Below are positions 32,455-44,600 of a stretch of DNA of 62,202 nt, in pieces (position 1 is the first letter of the stretch; every line of letters starts with the position of its first letter). A model generated the notes under the pieces. It did not search any database, was not told the origin of the DNA, and worked only from the letters and a program-made list of their open reading frames with translations. The stretch is taken from the NCBI GenBank assembly GCA_022826045.1, contig JAJDVQ010000026.1, forward strand, positions 1 through 62,202, in the 5' to 3' direction. Position numbers and translations under genes: made by a program. The DNA is from Acidimicrobiia bacterium. Its GTDB lineage: Bacteria > Actinomycetota > Acidimicrobiia > Acidimicrobiales > Poriferisodalaceae.

Positions 32455-33692
32455 CCGGTGACCCGCTCTTTGCGGACGGCGTCGACTGGGGCGACATCGC
32501 GGTCATGGGCGTCAAGGTCGTCGTGGCCTTCGCCGCGCTGCTCGTCGCCACCATGTTCATGATCTGGTTCGAGCGCAAGCTGATCTCGGACATGCAGCAC
32601 CGCATCGGCCCCAATGTGGCCGGGCCGTGGGGGCTGCTGCAGGCGTTCGCCGACGGGGTCAAGTTCTTCTTCAAGGAAGACCTGCGCCCCGCGAATGCAG
32701 ATCCGCTGGTGTTCCGGCTGGCCCCGTACATCTCGGCGGTCACCGCGTTCGTGGCGTTCGCCATCGTTCCCGTCGGGGGCGTGTTCGCCGACACGGGGCC
32801 GTCGGGAGATGGCGGCCGTCAGGGCACCGTCACGCTGTTCGGCAAGGAGACCATCCTGCAGGTGGCCGACCCGCCGGTCGGCATCCTGCTGCTGCTCGCG
32901 ATGTCCTCGGTCGCCGTCTACGGCGTGATGCTGGCGGGCTGGTCGTCGGGCTCGAAGTACCCGCTGATCGGCTCGGTGCGCGCCTCTGCGCAGGCGATCT
33001 CCTACGAGGCAGCGCTGGGCATGTCGGTGGTGGCGGTCGTGATCGTGGCGGGTTCGCTGTCCACCCAGAGCATCGTGGCGTCCCAAGCAGGCGGCGTGAA
33101 CAACTGGCTGCTGCTGACCACCGGCATCGTGCCGTTCCTGGTCTTCCTCATCTCTGCCACCGCGGAGCTGAACCGGCCGCCGTTCGACCTCGTCGAAGCC
33201 GAACAGGAGCTGGTGGGCGGCTTCCACACCGAGTACTCCTCGATCCGGTTCGCGCTGTTCTTCCTGGCCGAGTTCATGAACGTCATCACGATGTCGGCGA
33301 TCATGGTCACGCTGTTCTTCGGCGGGCCGGCCGGCCCGGTGTTCTTCGGCTGGACCTGGCTGTGGCCGACGGTGTGGTTCCTGGCCAAGGTCGTCGCGTT
33401 CCTGTTCATGTTCGTCTGGTTCAGGGCCACGCTGCCGAGGCTGCGCTACGACCAGCTCATGTCGCTGGGATGGAAGGTGCTCATCCCGGTGATGCTGTTC
33501 TGGCTGATGTTCCTGGGTCTCGTGCAGTTGGCGGGCGTTCAGGGCTGGAACAGGATCTGGGTGTTCATCGCAGCAGCGATCGGTTTCGCCCTCGGCTGGG
33601 CATTGCTGGCGGCCGCGCTGAAAGCAGCCAAGCGCAACTTTGCCGATGACGACACCGAGCCGCTCCCGACTCACACTGCAGGGAGGAGCTGA
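32451..33692 (+). CDS. nuoH: NADH-quinone oxidoreductase subunit H (14-gene cluster)
   Basis: 413 aa, eight-helix membrane subunit. [19 protein letters not shown] and [20 protein letters not shown] in loop 1, [20 protein letters not shown] in the conserved acidic loop. Forms the entry of the quinone tunnel. TGATG junction with nuoI. Confidence 0.96.
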   Translation: MTGDPLFADGVDWGDIAVMGVKVVVAFAALLVATMFMIWFERKLISDMQHRIGPNVAGPWGLLQAFADGVKFFFKEDLRPANADPLVFRLAPYISAVTAFVAFAIVPVGGVFADTGPSGDGGRQGTVTLFGKETILQVADPPVGILLLLAMSSVAVYGVMLAGWSSGSKYPLIGSVRASAQAISYEAALGMSVVAVVIVAGSLSTQSIVASQAGGVNNWLLLTTGIVPFLVFLISATAELNRPPFDLVEAEQELVGGFHTEYSSIRFALFFLAEFMNVITMSAIMVTLFFGGPAGPVFFGWTWLWPTVWFLAKVVAFLFMFVWFRATLPRLRYDQLMSLGWKVLIPVMLFWLMFLGLVQLAGVQGWNRIWVFIAAAIGFALGWALLAAALKAAKRNFADDDTEPLPTHTAGRS

Positions 33693-34369
33693 TGGGCTAC
33701 CTCGACGGATTCGTTGTCACCTTCGGCAAGCTCTTCGACGAGCGTGTCACCACCGAGTACCCCCACGACAAGCGACCGAAGCCGCCTCGCTTCCACGGTC
33801 GTCATGTGCTCAACCGCTACCCCGACGGCATGGAGAAGTGCATCGGGTGCGAGCTGTGCGCCGGGGTGTGCCCTGCCCGCTGCATCTACGTGCGCGGGGC
33901 CGACAACCCCCCCGACAGCCCGGTCGCGCCAGGGGAGCGCTACGGCTACGTCTACGAGATCAACTACCTGCGCTGCATCCACTGCGATCTGTGTGTGGAG
34001 GCCTGCCCAACCGAGGCCATCACCGAGACGAAGGTCTTCGAGTTCAGCTTCCCCACCCGGCGCGACGCCATCTACACCAAGGACGAACTCCTCACCGACG
34101 ACGACGGCCAGCCCCGGCGCCAGCCATGGGAGCTGTGGCACGACGGAGACGACGAGCACACCTCGGGCTGGATGCGGGCGACGTCGCCCTCCGGCCAGCC
34201 GGCCTATGAAGGGCGTGTCGCGTGGAGCGGCGAGCTGGGGTACGGCGTGCGGGCGCCCGAGCAGGGTCAGCACAGCGAGCTCGACAGTGACGACGAACCC
34301 GAGGAATCGTCCGCCGCCGCCGATCACGGCGATGCAGGCCACGAGCACGGCCACGGAAGCGGCCACTGA
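33692..34369 (+). CDS. nuoI: NADH-quinone oxidoreductase subunit I (14-gene cluster)
   Basis: 225 aa. N6a/N6b motifs [17 protein letters not shown] and [16 protein letters not shown]. The C-terminal ~60 residues are acidic then His/Gly-rich ([10 protein letters not shown]), a possible metal-binding tail not found in the second NuoI. TGATG junction with nuoJ. Confidence 0.95.
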   Translation: MGYLDGFVVTFGKLFDERVTTEYPHDKRPKPPRFHGRHVLNRYPDGMEKCIGCELCAGVCPARCIYVRGADNPPDSPVAPGERYGYVYEINYLRCIHCDLCVEACPTEAITETKVFEFSFPTRRDAIYTKDELLTDDDGQPRRQPWELWHDGDDEHTSGWMRATSPSGQPAYEGRVAWSGELGYGVRAPEQGQHSELDSDDEPEESSAAADHGDAGHEHGHGSGH

Positions 34370-35028
34370 TGGTCGAAGTGGCCGTCTTCGCGGTTGCCGC
34401 TGCCGCGTGCCTCGTCGGCGCGATCGGCGTGGTTCTCTCGCGCAACCCGGTGCACGCAGCGCTCATGCTGGTGATGACGCTGTTCGGCATCGCGGTGCTG
34501 TTCGTGGCCCAGGAGGCGCATTTCATCGCGGCCGTGCAGGTGATCGTCTACGCAGGCGCGATCGTGGTGCTGTTCCTGTTCGTCATCATGCTGCTCGGGG
34601 TCGACCGGGCCGCTGAGCTGTCGTTGGGTGCGCTGCCGGCGCAGCGCTGGACTGCTGCTGCGTTCGGCCTCGGCGGTGCAGCCGTGCTGATCTGGCTGGT
34701 GGCGGCCGTCGACCGGCTGTTCAAGGGTGCGAAGTCGCTGGCGCTCGAGACCGCAGGTGCCGCGGGTGCCGGTGCGGGCAGCGATCCCACCGACTATGTC
34801 GCGGATGTCAGTGCCCTTGCTCGGTCGCTGTTCTCCGACTACGTGTACGCGTTCGAGCTGACCTCGCTGCTGCTCATCGTGGCCGTCATCGGCACGGTGA
34901 TTCTGGCTCGCCGCAGCGACGGCGCCGATGGACGGCGCGTCGGTCAGCACGGCGCCGATGGACGGCGCGTCGGCCAGCACGGCGCCGATGCGGCGATGGC
35001 TGGGTCGTCGAGCGAGGCCGGTCGATGA
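34369..35028 (+). CDS. nuoJ: NADH-quinone oxidoreductase subunit J (14-gene cluster)
   Basis: 219 aa. Five helices with the third, VIVYAGAIVVLFLFVIMLLG, carrying the conserved pi-bulge tyrosine/glycine region. C-terminus (ADGRRVGQHG twice) is a 10-residue tandem repeat outside the membrane domain. ATGA overlap with nuoK. Confidence 0.94.
   Translation: MVEVAVFAVAAAACLVGAIGVVLSRNPVHAALMLVMTLFGIAVLFVAQEAHFIAAVQVIVYAGAIVVLFLFVIMLLGVDRAAELSLGALPAQRWTAAAFGLGGAAVLIWLVAAVDRLFKGAKSLALETAGAAGAGAGSDPTDYVADVSALARSLFSDYVYAFELTSLLLIVAVIGTVILARRSDGADGRRVGQHGADGRRVGQHGADAAMAGSSSEAGR
34921..34990 (+). repeat. 30-bp tandem repeat at the nuoJ 3' end
   Basis: Units 34921-34950 and 34951-34980 differ at one base (opening ggcgccgatggacggcgcgt), plus a 10-base third partial unit. 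Encodes GADGRRVGQH repeats; the RRVG core also occurs in both nuo micro-ORFs. Confidence 0.9.
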
Positions 35029-35339
35029 ACGGTCTCGAGGTGGTCACGAGCTGGTATTTGATTCTCGGAGCGCTGCTGTTCATCATCGGGGGCACCGGGC
35101 TGCTGGTGCGGCGCAACCCGCTGATCATGCTGATGTGCGTCGAGCTGATGCTGAACGGCGTCAACCTCAGCTTCATCGCGTTCGCGGATCGCTTCGGCGA
35201 CGTGCACGGCCAGACGGTGGTGCTGTTCGTTCTGGTGGTTGCCGCCGCCGAGGTCGTGGTGGGCCTCGGATTGGTGGTCGCGGTGCTGCGGGCCTCGCCA
35301 CACGCCACGGCGGACGATCTGTCGGCCTTGAAGGGCTGA
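35025..35339 (+). CDS. nuoK: NADH-quinone oxidoreductase subunit K (14-gene cluster)
   Basis: 104 aa, three helices, with the conserved glutamates in LIMLMCVELMLNGVNLSF and AAAEVVVGLGLVVAV. MrpC-like subunit of the proton path. Confidence 0.95.
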   Translation: MNGLEVVTSWYLILGALLFIIGGTGLLVRRNPLIMLMCVELMLNGVNLSFIAFADRFGDVHGQTVVLFVLVVAAAEVVVGLGLVVAVLRASPHATADDLSALKG

Positions 35340-35343
35340 ATCG

Positions 35344-35415
35344 ATGGTGGAACCTCGAAGAGCGCGACGTCCAGCACTGCCAAGGCGTAGCCCGGCGACC
35401 GGCGCGGGGAGCTGA
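35344..35415 (+). CDS. 23-residue basic micro-ORF before nuoL
   Basis: The ATG at 35344 begins ATGGTGGAAC, the same ten bases with which nuoL starts at 35421, and encodes MVEPRRARRPALPRRSPATG then AGS. It ends six bases before nuoL. Either a duplicated start fragment or a coupled leader peptide; coding status uncertain. Confidence 0.3.
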   Translation: MVEPRRARRPALPRRSPATGAGS

Positions 35416-35420
35416 CAGCG

Positions 35421-37328
35421 ATGGTGGAACTCGTGTGGCTCATTCCCGCGCTGCCCTTGGCCGGGTTCGCGATCCTCCTGCTGGCCGGGCCGCGGCTCGG
35501 CGAGCCCCGCGCCGGCTGGCTGGCGACGGCGGCCAGCGCAGGGTCGTTCCTGCTGACGCTCGTCACGTTCGGCGGGCTGCTGGGGCTGGATTCGGCCGCG
35601 GAAGGCGGTGCGGGCGGCCACGGCGGGCGCTGGTTCGTCTCGACGCTGTTCGAGTGGATGCCAATCGGCGGCCTCGAGGTCGACGCGGCGCTGCTGGTGG
35701 ATCCGCTGTCGATGACGATGGCGCTGTTCGTGACCGGCGTCGGGACGCTGATCCACCTCTACTCGGTCGGATACATGGGGGGCGACCCGAAGTACTCCAA
35801 GTTCTTCCTGTACCTCAACCTGTTCCTGTTCTCGATGCTCATGCTGGTGCTGGGCGAGAACCTGGTGGTGACGTTCCTGGGCTGGGAAGGGGTCGGCACC
35901 TGCTCGTACCTGCTCATCTCGTTCTGGCACGAGCGGCCCACCGCGGCCACCGCCGGCAAGAAGGCATTCGTCACCAACCGCATCGGCGACTTCGGCTTCA
36001 TGATCGCCACGTTCCTGCTGTGGACCACGCTCGGCACGGTGTCCTATGCCGGGCCAGAGAGCTTGGCGGCAGGGGCGCCGGCGCTGGCCACCGGAACTGC
36101 CACCGCCGTGTCGCTGATGCTGCTGCTGGCGGCAGCGGGCAAGTCGGCCCAGCTGCCGCTGTACGTCTGGCTGCCCGACGCCATGGAGGGTCCCACCCCG
36201 GTCTCGGCCATGGTGCATGCCGCCACGATGGTGACCGCCGGCGTGTACCTGCTGGTGCGGCTCAACCCGGTGCTGGACGCGTCAGAGGGGGCGCTGCTGG
36301 TCATTGCCATCGTCGGTGCTGCGACGGCGCTCTTCGCGGCGCTCGCCGCGGTGGCACAGCACGACATCAAGAAGGTGCTCGCATACTCCACGGTCAGCCA
36401 GCTCGGCTACATGTTCCTCGCGATCGGCTCGGGTGCGTACGTGGCCGCGATCTTCCACGTCGTCACTCATGCGTTCTTCAAGGGCCTGCTGTTCCTGGGC
36501 TCTGGCTCGGTCATCCACGGTCTCGGCGACGAGCAGGACATGCGCAGGATGGGCGCGCTGCGCGCGGTCATGCCCGTCACCGCCGTCACCTTCATCGTGG
36601 GATGGCTGGCGATCGCCGGTGTCCCGCCGCTGTCGGGCTTCTGGTCGAAGGACGAGATCCTGCTGGCCGCGTGGGAGCAACACTGGCTGCTGTGGGCCGT
36701 GGGCCTCGTCACCGCCCTGCTCACCGCCTACTACATGAGCCGCCAGACCTTCCTGGTGTTCTTTGGCGGCCGGCGCTGGGACGACGGCGCACACCCGCAC
36801 GAGTCGCCGCCCACCATGACGCTGCCGCTGGTGCTGCTGGCAGGTGCGGCGGCCATCGGCGGCGTCATGAACCTGCCGCTGGTCAAGGACTGGCTGGTGC
36901 TCGAGCACTTCCTCGAGCCCGTGCTAGCCCACCCGCACCACTTCGGGAGCGACACTTGGCTGAAGTGGGTGCTCGCGTGCGTGGCGGTGGTCGCGGCGCT
37001 GATCGGCATCGCGGTCGCGGCGGCAGCATGGCTGCGCTCCCGCATCCCCACCGACCGGCTTGAGCCTGCGCTGCTCGAGAACGCCTTCTACGTCGACTCG
37101 ACGATCTCGAACTTCGTCGGCGGCCCCGGCACCAAGGCGTTCGAGGCCGCAGCCACGGCTGACCGGCGCTTCGTCGACGGTGCCGTCAACGGCGTGGCCA
37201 AGCTCGTCCGGATGCTCGGCGAAGCCGTGCGGCCGCTGCAGTCGGGTTACTTGCGGCACTACGCATCGGGCGTGGCCGTCGGCGCGGTCATCCTCGTCAT
37301 CTGGCTCGCGCTTCGAGGCGCTTCATAG
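35421..37328 (+). CDS. nuoL: NADH-quinone oxidoreductase subunit L (14-gene cluster)
   Basis: 635 aa Mrp-antiporter-type proton pump subunit. Landmarks: VTFLGWEGVGTCSYLLISFW, LPLYVWLPDAMEGPTPVSAM, HDIKKVLAYSTVSQLGYMFL, and the C-terminal lateral helix plus last helix. ATG 35421 follows GGGGAGC. Confidence 0.96.
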   Translation: MVELVWLIPALPLAGFAILLLAGPRLGEPRAGWLATAASAGSFLLTLVTFGGLLGLDSAAEGGAGGHGGRWFVSTLFEWMPIGGLEVDAALLVDPLSMTMALFVTGVGTLIHLYSVGYMGGDPKYSKFFLYLNLFLFSMLMLVLGENLVVTFLGWEGVGTCSYLLISFWHERPTAATAGKKAFVTNRIGDFGFMIATFLLWTTLGTVSYAGPESLAAGAPALATGTATAVSLMLLLAAAGKSAQLPLYVWLPDAMEGPTPVSAMVHAATMVTAGVYLLVRLNPVLDASEGALLVIAIVGAATALFAALAAVAQHDIKKVLAYSTVSQLGYMFLAIGSGAYVAAIFHVVTHAFFKGLLFLGSGSVIHGLGDEQDMRRMGALRAVMPVTAVTFIVGWLAIAGVPPLSGFWSKDEILLAAWEQHWLLWAVGLVTALLTAYYMSRQTFLVFFGGRRWDDGAHPHESPPTMTLPLVLLAGAAAIGGVMNLPLVKDWLVLEHFLEPVLAHPHHFGSDTWLKWVLACVAVVAALIGIAVAAAAWLRSRIPTDRLEPALLENAFYVDSTISNFVGGPGTKAFEAAATADRRFVDGAVNGVAKLVRMLGEAVRPLQSGYLRHYASGVAVGAVILVIWLALRGAS

Positions 37329-37330
37329 CC

Positions 37331-38988
<1,658 letters not shown>

Positions 38989-38989
<1 letters not shown>

Positions 38990-40605
38990 TGCCGCCGATC
39001 GACGAGCTGTTCGACGAGACGTTCGCATCGCCGGGCGTCGACTGGTGGGTGCTCGTCCCGCAGATCATCCTCGTCGGCGCCGCGCTCGGGCTGCTGCTGG
39101 CGGCCTCGCTGGCGCCCCGAGCGCTGCCTGCCTGGGCGTCCACGATTGTCGCGACCGCCACTGGCGCTGCCGCCGCCATCACCGCCGCAATCCAGTGGGC
39201 CGACTGGGGATCTGCGCCACGCGCCACGTTGAAGGGCGCATTCGTCAGCGACGGCTTCAGCCTGCTCATCACCGTGCTCGTCGGTGCGGGTGTGGTGATG
39301 ACCGCCTTGGTCGCGCACTCCGCCCTCGGGCGCTATGCCATGGCGCCGCCCGAGTTCGCGGCGTTGCTGCTGGCATCTGCCGCGGGCGCCGTGGTGATGG
39401 CCGGCGCCAATGACCTCATCGTGCTGTTCCTGGGCCTCGAATCGCTCTCGATCGCCCTGTACGTGCTGATCGCGCTGGCAGGGCGGCGTGCGAGCGCCCG
39501 CGAGTCCGCCATGAAGTACTTCGTGCTGGGTGCGTTCAGCTCGGCATTCTTCCTGTACGGCATTGCGCTGGTCTACGGTGCCACCGGCGGCACCAATCTC
39601 AGCGGGATCTCGGAGTTCCTCTTCGGGACGGTCCGCGACAACGACTACCTGCTGCTGGTCGGCGTCGCGTTGCTGCTGGTGGGCCTGGGGTTCAAGATCG
39701 CCGCCGTCCCGTTCCACTTCTGGGTACCCGATGTGTACGAGGGCGCCCCGAGCCCGGTCACCGGCTACCTCGCGTCGATCGCCAAGACAGCGGGCTTCGC
39801 GGCGCTGGCGCGGGTGCTGTACGTGGCGGTCGCGCAGCAGAGCGATGCGTGGGCGCCGATCGTCATCGGACTGGCTTTCGCCACGCTCGCCGTCGGCGCG
39901 GTCATGGCCATCTGCCAGAACGACGTGAAGCGCATGCTGGCGTTCAGCTCGATCAGCCACGCCGGCTTCGTCCTGGTCGGCTTGGCAGCCATCGATCCCG
40001 ACATCGTGGACGGGCTCTGGGCGAACTTCGCCGGCTCGGTCGGCGCTGCCGCCGATCTCGGCGACGGTGTCTCGGGGGCCGTTTTCTACCTCGTCGTCTA
40101 TTCGTTCATGGCGCTGGGCAGCTTCGCCGTGCTGTCGGCGGTCGTCGGATCGTCGACCGATCCCGATGACGGCACCAGCCGCCATGATCTCAGCCGCTAC
40201 AGCGGGCTCGCCCGCCGCCGACCGGTGCTGGCGCTCGCCTTTGCCGTGCTCCTGCTGGCGCAAGCAGGCGTGCCGCTCACGGCGGGGTTCGTGGCGAAGT
40301 TCGAAGTCATCCGCGCAGCCGTCGGCGAGGGCATCTATGTCTTGGCGGCCGTTGCGATGGTCACGGCGGTGGTGAGCGCCTTCGCCTACCTGCGCGTCGT
40401 GCTGGCGATGTACGCACCGGAGGGCGCATCTGCAGTTGAGGACGATGCTCCGACCGCCCGTGTCAGCCGCCCGCGCTGGGGCAACCTGCCCCTGACGACG
40501 GTGCTGGCCATCGCCCTCGCGGTGGCAGTGACGCTCGTCGTCGGCGTCCTCCCGCAGACGCTCCTCGAATGGAGCGCCGATGCCGCCCTGTCGATCTTCC
40601 CCTGA
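38989..40605 (+). CDS. nuoN: NADH-quinone oxidoreductase subunit N (14-gene cluster)
   Basis: 538 aa antiporter-like subunit and last gene of the operon. LFLGLESLSIALYVLIALAG, VPFHFWVPDVYEGAPSPVTG, DVKRMLAFSSISHAGFVLVG and QAGVPLTAGFVAKF are all present. Confidence 0.96.
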
Positions 40606-40653
40606 CGTGAGCCGTCGCGCCGCTCTGGAATAGTCTGGCGGCTCCGGGATCCC

Positions 40654-40848
40654 ATGACGACGACTGCCGCGCGACGAGTTGCCGCCCTGCTGGCTCTGCT
40701 TGCGTTGCCTGTCGTGCTCGTCGTGGTCGTGGCGAGTCCGGCCGGTGCGCATCCGCCCGAGCGCTGCTTCTTCGTGGTCGGCTCGCGTGTATGGACGCGT
40801 AAACGGCGGGAAAGCGAGCGAGCGGCGTTGCAGCAGTCCCCAGCCTGA
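40654..40848 (+). CDS. short exported protein, probably truncated
   Basis: 64 aa. Signal peptide TTTAARRVAALLALLALPVV continuing VLVVVVASPAGA-HP, then only ~28 residues of basic, uninformative sequence. TAGTCT at 40630-40635 is a candidate -10. The signal peptide looks real; the mature part probably lost its domain where the toxin-antitoxin island begins. Confidence 0.45.
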   Translation: MTTTAARRVAALLALLALPVVLVVVVASPAGAHPPERCFFVVGSRVWTRKRRESERAALQQSPA

Positions 40849-40870
40849 ACTCGCCGGGCTGCATCTCAGC

Positions 40871-40902
40871 ATGTGGTGTATAGTCTGGGCATGCGGCGTA
40901 TA
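40871..40902 (+). promoter_or_regulatory. vapBC promoter/operator with direct repeat
   Basis: TATAGT (40879-40884) lies 6 nt before the ATG at 40891 (leaderless). ATGTGGTGTATA (40871-40882) and ATGCGGCGTATA (40891-40902) are direct repeats 20 bp apart, two helical turns, fitting binding by ribbon-helix-helix antitoxin dimers. Confidence 0.55.
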
Positions 40903-41121
40903 CAGCTCTACATGGAACCTGACATCGACGACGCCTTGACAGCGGTGGCTTCGCAGCGAGGCGTCTCGCGCTCGGCCTTGATGCGCGACGCCGTGCGTGC
41001 GCTGCTTGATACCCATGGTCCAACGGAACCCGATCCCATCGATGCTCTTGTGGGATGGCTGGACGTGGAACCTAGCGACGATATCGATGCTGTCGTCTAT
41101 GGCTACGAAACGGACACGTGA
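40891..41121 (+). CDS. vapB: ribbon-helix-helix antitoxin (VapB-like)
   Basis: 76 aa. RHH fold: RRIQLYMEPDIDDALTAVAS, then RGVSRSALMRDAVRALLDTH. Acidic C-terminus for toxin contact. GTGA overlap with the PIN toxin gene. The start at 40891 follows the leaderless -10; the longer frame from 40873 is rejected. Confidence 0.85.
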   Translation: MRRIQLYMEPDIDDALTAVASQRGVSRSALMRDAVRALLDTHGPTEPDPIDALVGWLDVEPSDDIDAVVYGYETDT

Positions 41122-41513
41122 GATTCGCTGATACTTCGTTCTGGATCGCGCTGCAAGTCCGACGCGATCGCAACCACGCTTCCGCTGCGGCCCTGTGGCG
41201 CAGCAATCGGCGACCAGTGCGGACCTCGAACGTCGTGCTCGGCGAAACATGGACCTGGCTGCGAAGCCGTGCCGGTCACGCGGTCGCAGCACGGGCCATC
41301 GCCGAAGTGCGCCTCTCTGGGCGTGTCTCGGTCGCGCTGGTCGGGGAGTCGATTGACGAGCGGGCGTGGGAATGGCTTCGGCGGCATGACGAGCGCGCCT
41401 ACTCCTACGTCGATGCCACCAGCTTCGAGATCATGCGTCGCGAGCGGATCACCGAGGCGCTTGCTTTCGACGGAGACTTCAGCGCTGCGGGCTTTGTCGA
41501 GGTGCGCCCGTAG
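41118..41513 (+). CDS. vapC: PIN-domain ribonuclease toxin (VapC-like)
   Basis: 131 aa. Acidic PIN residues: D5 in MRFADTSFWIAL, E in VLGETWTWL, and D/D in YVDATSFEIMRRERITEALA and FDGDFSAAGF. Mg2+-dependent RNase, commonly cutting tRNA or rRNA. Overlaps its antitoxin by 4 bases. Confidence 0.9.
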   Translation: MRFADTSFWIALQVRRDRNHASAAALWRSNRRPVRTSNVVLGETWTWLRSRAGHAVAARAIAEVRLSGRVSVALVGESIDERAWEWLRRHDERAYSYVDATSFEIMRRERITEALAFDGDFSAAGFVEVRP

Positions 41514-41665
41514 CTCACGATGAGACTCCGTGCGACCCCGCGGCGGCATCCGCCTCTTGGGATGCACAGCGCGGCAGGCGGTGCTCCGTAGAGTGAGCGG
41601 CGAGTTCTCTGAAGCAACCAAGACGCACAGTTCGCAGGCCCTCCAGAACGAGCGGGGATGCTTCG

Positions 41666-44600
41666 ATGCCCGAAGGAAAGCTCCACGAGCACGATTTCAA
41701 CGCCGCGCTCGCCGAGGCGATGAAGCGGATGCACGCCGACGACCGCGTCGTCTTCAGCCACGAGCGCGTCGGCGTGCTCAGACCCGTCTCCGGCGGCGGC
41801 TCGCGCCGCGTGGACGTGTTGGTGAGAGCCAAGAATCTCCTGCCGGTTGCTGTCGAGGTCGAGTACGACCGCCCGGGCGCCAAGCCCGACCGCGATGCCG
41901 AGGCACGGCTGGGCCTCGAATTTGTCGGCGACGGTCGGGTGATCTCCTCGGCGATCTCGGTGCTCGCGCCCCCGCTGGCTGAGCAGTGGACCGATCACGA
42001 GGACGCCGTGAGCCGCCTCGTCGGCGGAGCGCAGTTGCAGTACGCCGTCCTCTCTCGGTCAGATGATGCGGGGGCGCCGGGCCGCTGGCCTCGGGCGGGC
42101 TGGCTCACCGGCACGGCGCAGTCGCTGGCCGAGCTTGCCGTCATGGTGTCGGTTCCGCCCGGTCAGCTGGAACTGGTAGCCGCCGACGCTGCCGACAAGA
42201 TGCGCGGCATCTCAGAAGACCTCGCCGCCGACCTCAGCGACGACGCCAAGCTTCGGCTGGCGGCTGCGATGGGGCGGCCGTCGGGCTCGGACAGCCTCAA
42301 CGTGGTCGGCGTGGTGTGGCTGAATGCGTTTCTGTTCCAGGATCGGATCGCGCGGGCGCACCCCGATGTGCCGGAGCGTTCGGAGGCGGCACCGGACTAC
42401 GACCCCATTCCCGAGTTGGTCGGAAAGGCTTGGCAGGCGATCCGCAGGATCGACTACCGATCAGTGTTCGACCCCGCGGAGGCTGCTCTGCGAATCGTCT
42501 ATCGAGATCTCGGAACGGCGCGCACCGCTCGATTGCTGGGGCGGGCGGCGCTCATCGCCGGACGGGTCGAATCGGGCGTGCTCGGCGTGTTCGACATCGG
42601 CGGCGAGCTGTTCCAGCGGCTCATCTCGGACAGGTCCGAGGCAGCGAGCTATTACACCCGCCCGGAAGTCGCGGAGTTCCTCGCCCACATCACGGTCAAC
42701 GACAGTGTGCGGCTGCCGCGCTCGGCCCGCGCAGTGGCGCTGGGCGAGTCGGATCACCTGGGCGAGGTCTTCCGCATCGCTGACTTCGCCTGCGGCACGG
42801 GGACGCTGCTGCGGGCCGCGTACCGCCGAGTCCGTGCGCTTGCACGAGCTGCAGGAGCGCAGCCGGAAGGCTTGGCCGCGTTGCATGCGCACCTGATGGA
42901 GGAAGGCTTCTGCGGCGTCGACATCTCGCCGATAGCGGCCCACCTGACTGCATCGAGCCTCTCGAACATCGAGCCCGCCGCCGATTACCGCCACACCAAC
43001 ATCGGCGTCGCACAGGCATGCGGGCCGACGGGCGCAACCGGCTCGGTCGAATACCTCGAGACCGATTATCTCGCCGACCTCTTCGGTTATGAGGCGTCGT
43101 CGACAGGGTCGGCACCGCGTGCTGGCGCAGAAGCGGACGCACGAGGCCTCTACGCGCCCAAAGAGCGTTTCGACATCGTGATGATGAACCCGCCGTACTC
43201 GCGTTCACGCGGCGGCCAAGCCCTCTTCGACATCGCCGGGGCGACAGAAGCCGAGCGCAAGCGCGCCCAGAAGCGGGCTCAAGCCTTGGTGCGAGACACG
43301 CCGGCCGATCTCAAGGCCGGGCTTGCGGCAGTCTTCTGTGAGCTCGCGCGCCGAAAGCTCAGCCCTGGCGGGCGCGTCGGCATGGTGCTTCCCATCACCG
43401 CTGCGGCCTCTCCCGCGTGGTCGCCCATCAGGGCCATGTTCGAGACACACTTCGACGACCTCTTGCTCGTGGCATTTCCCGGCGCCACACGCGGCGGAGA
43501 CAAGACGCTCTCGGCCGACACCGCCATGGGTGAGATGATCATCGTCGGCACCAGGCGATCTGAGCCCCGCGCCGACCTCTCCGAGGCCGACATCATGACG
43601 GTGGCACTCGATGAGCCTTTCGGCAGCATTGCCGTTGCCGCCGAGACGGGACGCTCAGTCGACGCCGCGCTTCGCGGCCGGGAGGCACAGCGGGAGGGCA
43701 ACGTCACCGTCGGAACCGCGGTGACCGGTCGCTGGACCATGCTGCCCGCCGCCGAAGGCGGGCCATGGGCGGCAGTCGGCGCGGCGAGCTTCGGCGCCGT
43801 CGCCGTTGCGGAGCGGCTGACGCGGCGCGGCGAGTTCATGCCCCTCGACGCTCACGAGCCCGTATGCCAGGTTGCCATGACCACAATCGGCGAGCTGTTC
43901 GAGCTTGGCCCATCGCACGATCGAATCGGTCATCCTGCAGGCGGCGACGGCCGAGGGGCATTCCAACTGTGGCCGATCACTGACGATCAGGTGCGACCCG
44001 ACACATCGCTATGGGCATCCGATGCCGAAGCCCAGACCGCATTGACGGTCGAACCCACGCACTATGGCCTCGCCGTCGGCCCACGACTGGCCGCTGCGCG
44101 CGACAAAGCGCTCATGCAGCTGCAACGCAAACTGTCTCGTACCAACGGCGGCCAGCCCAGCGACGCAGCCACCGCCGAGGCCCAAGCAGAAGCCGAGGCC
44201 GCCGAACGCTCCCGGTCGCAGAGCGCGCTCGACGAGATGCGACGCTGCCGGTCCACGCTCTTCTACCAGCGGGGCATCTTCTGGCCGTCACAGGTGGCGC
44301 TCGCCGCGGTCACCGACAAGCCGGTCATGGGCGGACGGGCCTGGTGTGCGCTCTTGCACGACGACCCCGTCGTTCGTTTCGGCTTCGCAATCTGGGCGAA
44401 CTCGACGCTCGGGATGGTCGTCCACTGGTCGCGTGCGCAGCGCCAGCAGCATGGACGCAGCAGCACGCAACTGGAAGGCATCCGACAGATGCCCTGCCCG
44501 GACTTCAGCGAAGCGACTGCGCACGGAGCGGCCCGAGAACTGCTGGAAGCCGAGTCTGAACTCTTGCGCACGACGCTCATGCCGGCCCGTGATGCGTACC

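Noticed and set aside
34921..34990. Short regular repeats as a CRISPR array
   Set aside because: Units are contiguous with no spacers and are in frame with nuoJ; the same holds for the nuoA, nuoB and 60691-60775 repeats.
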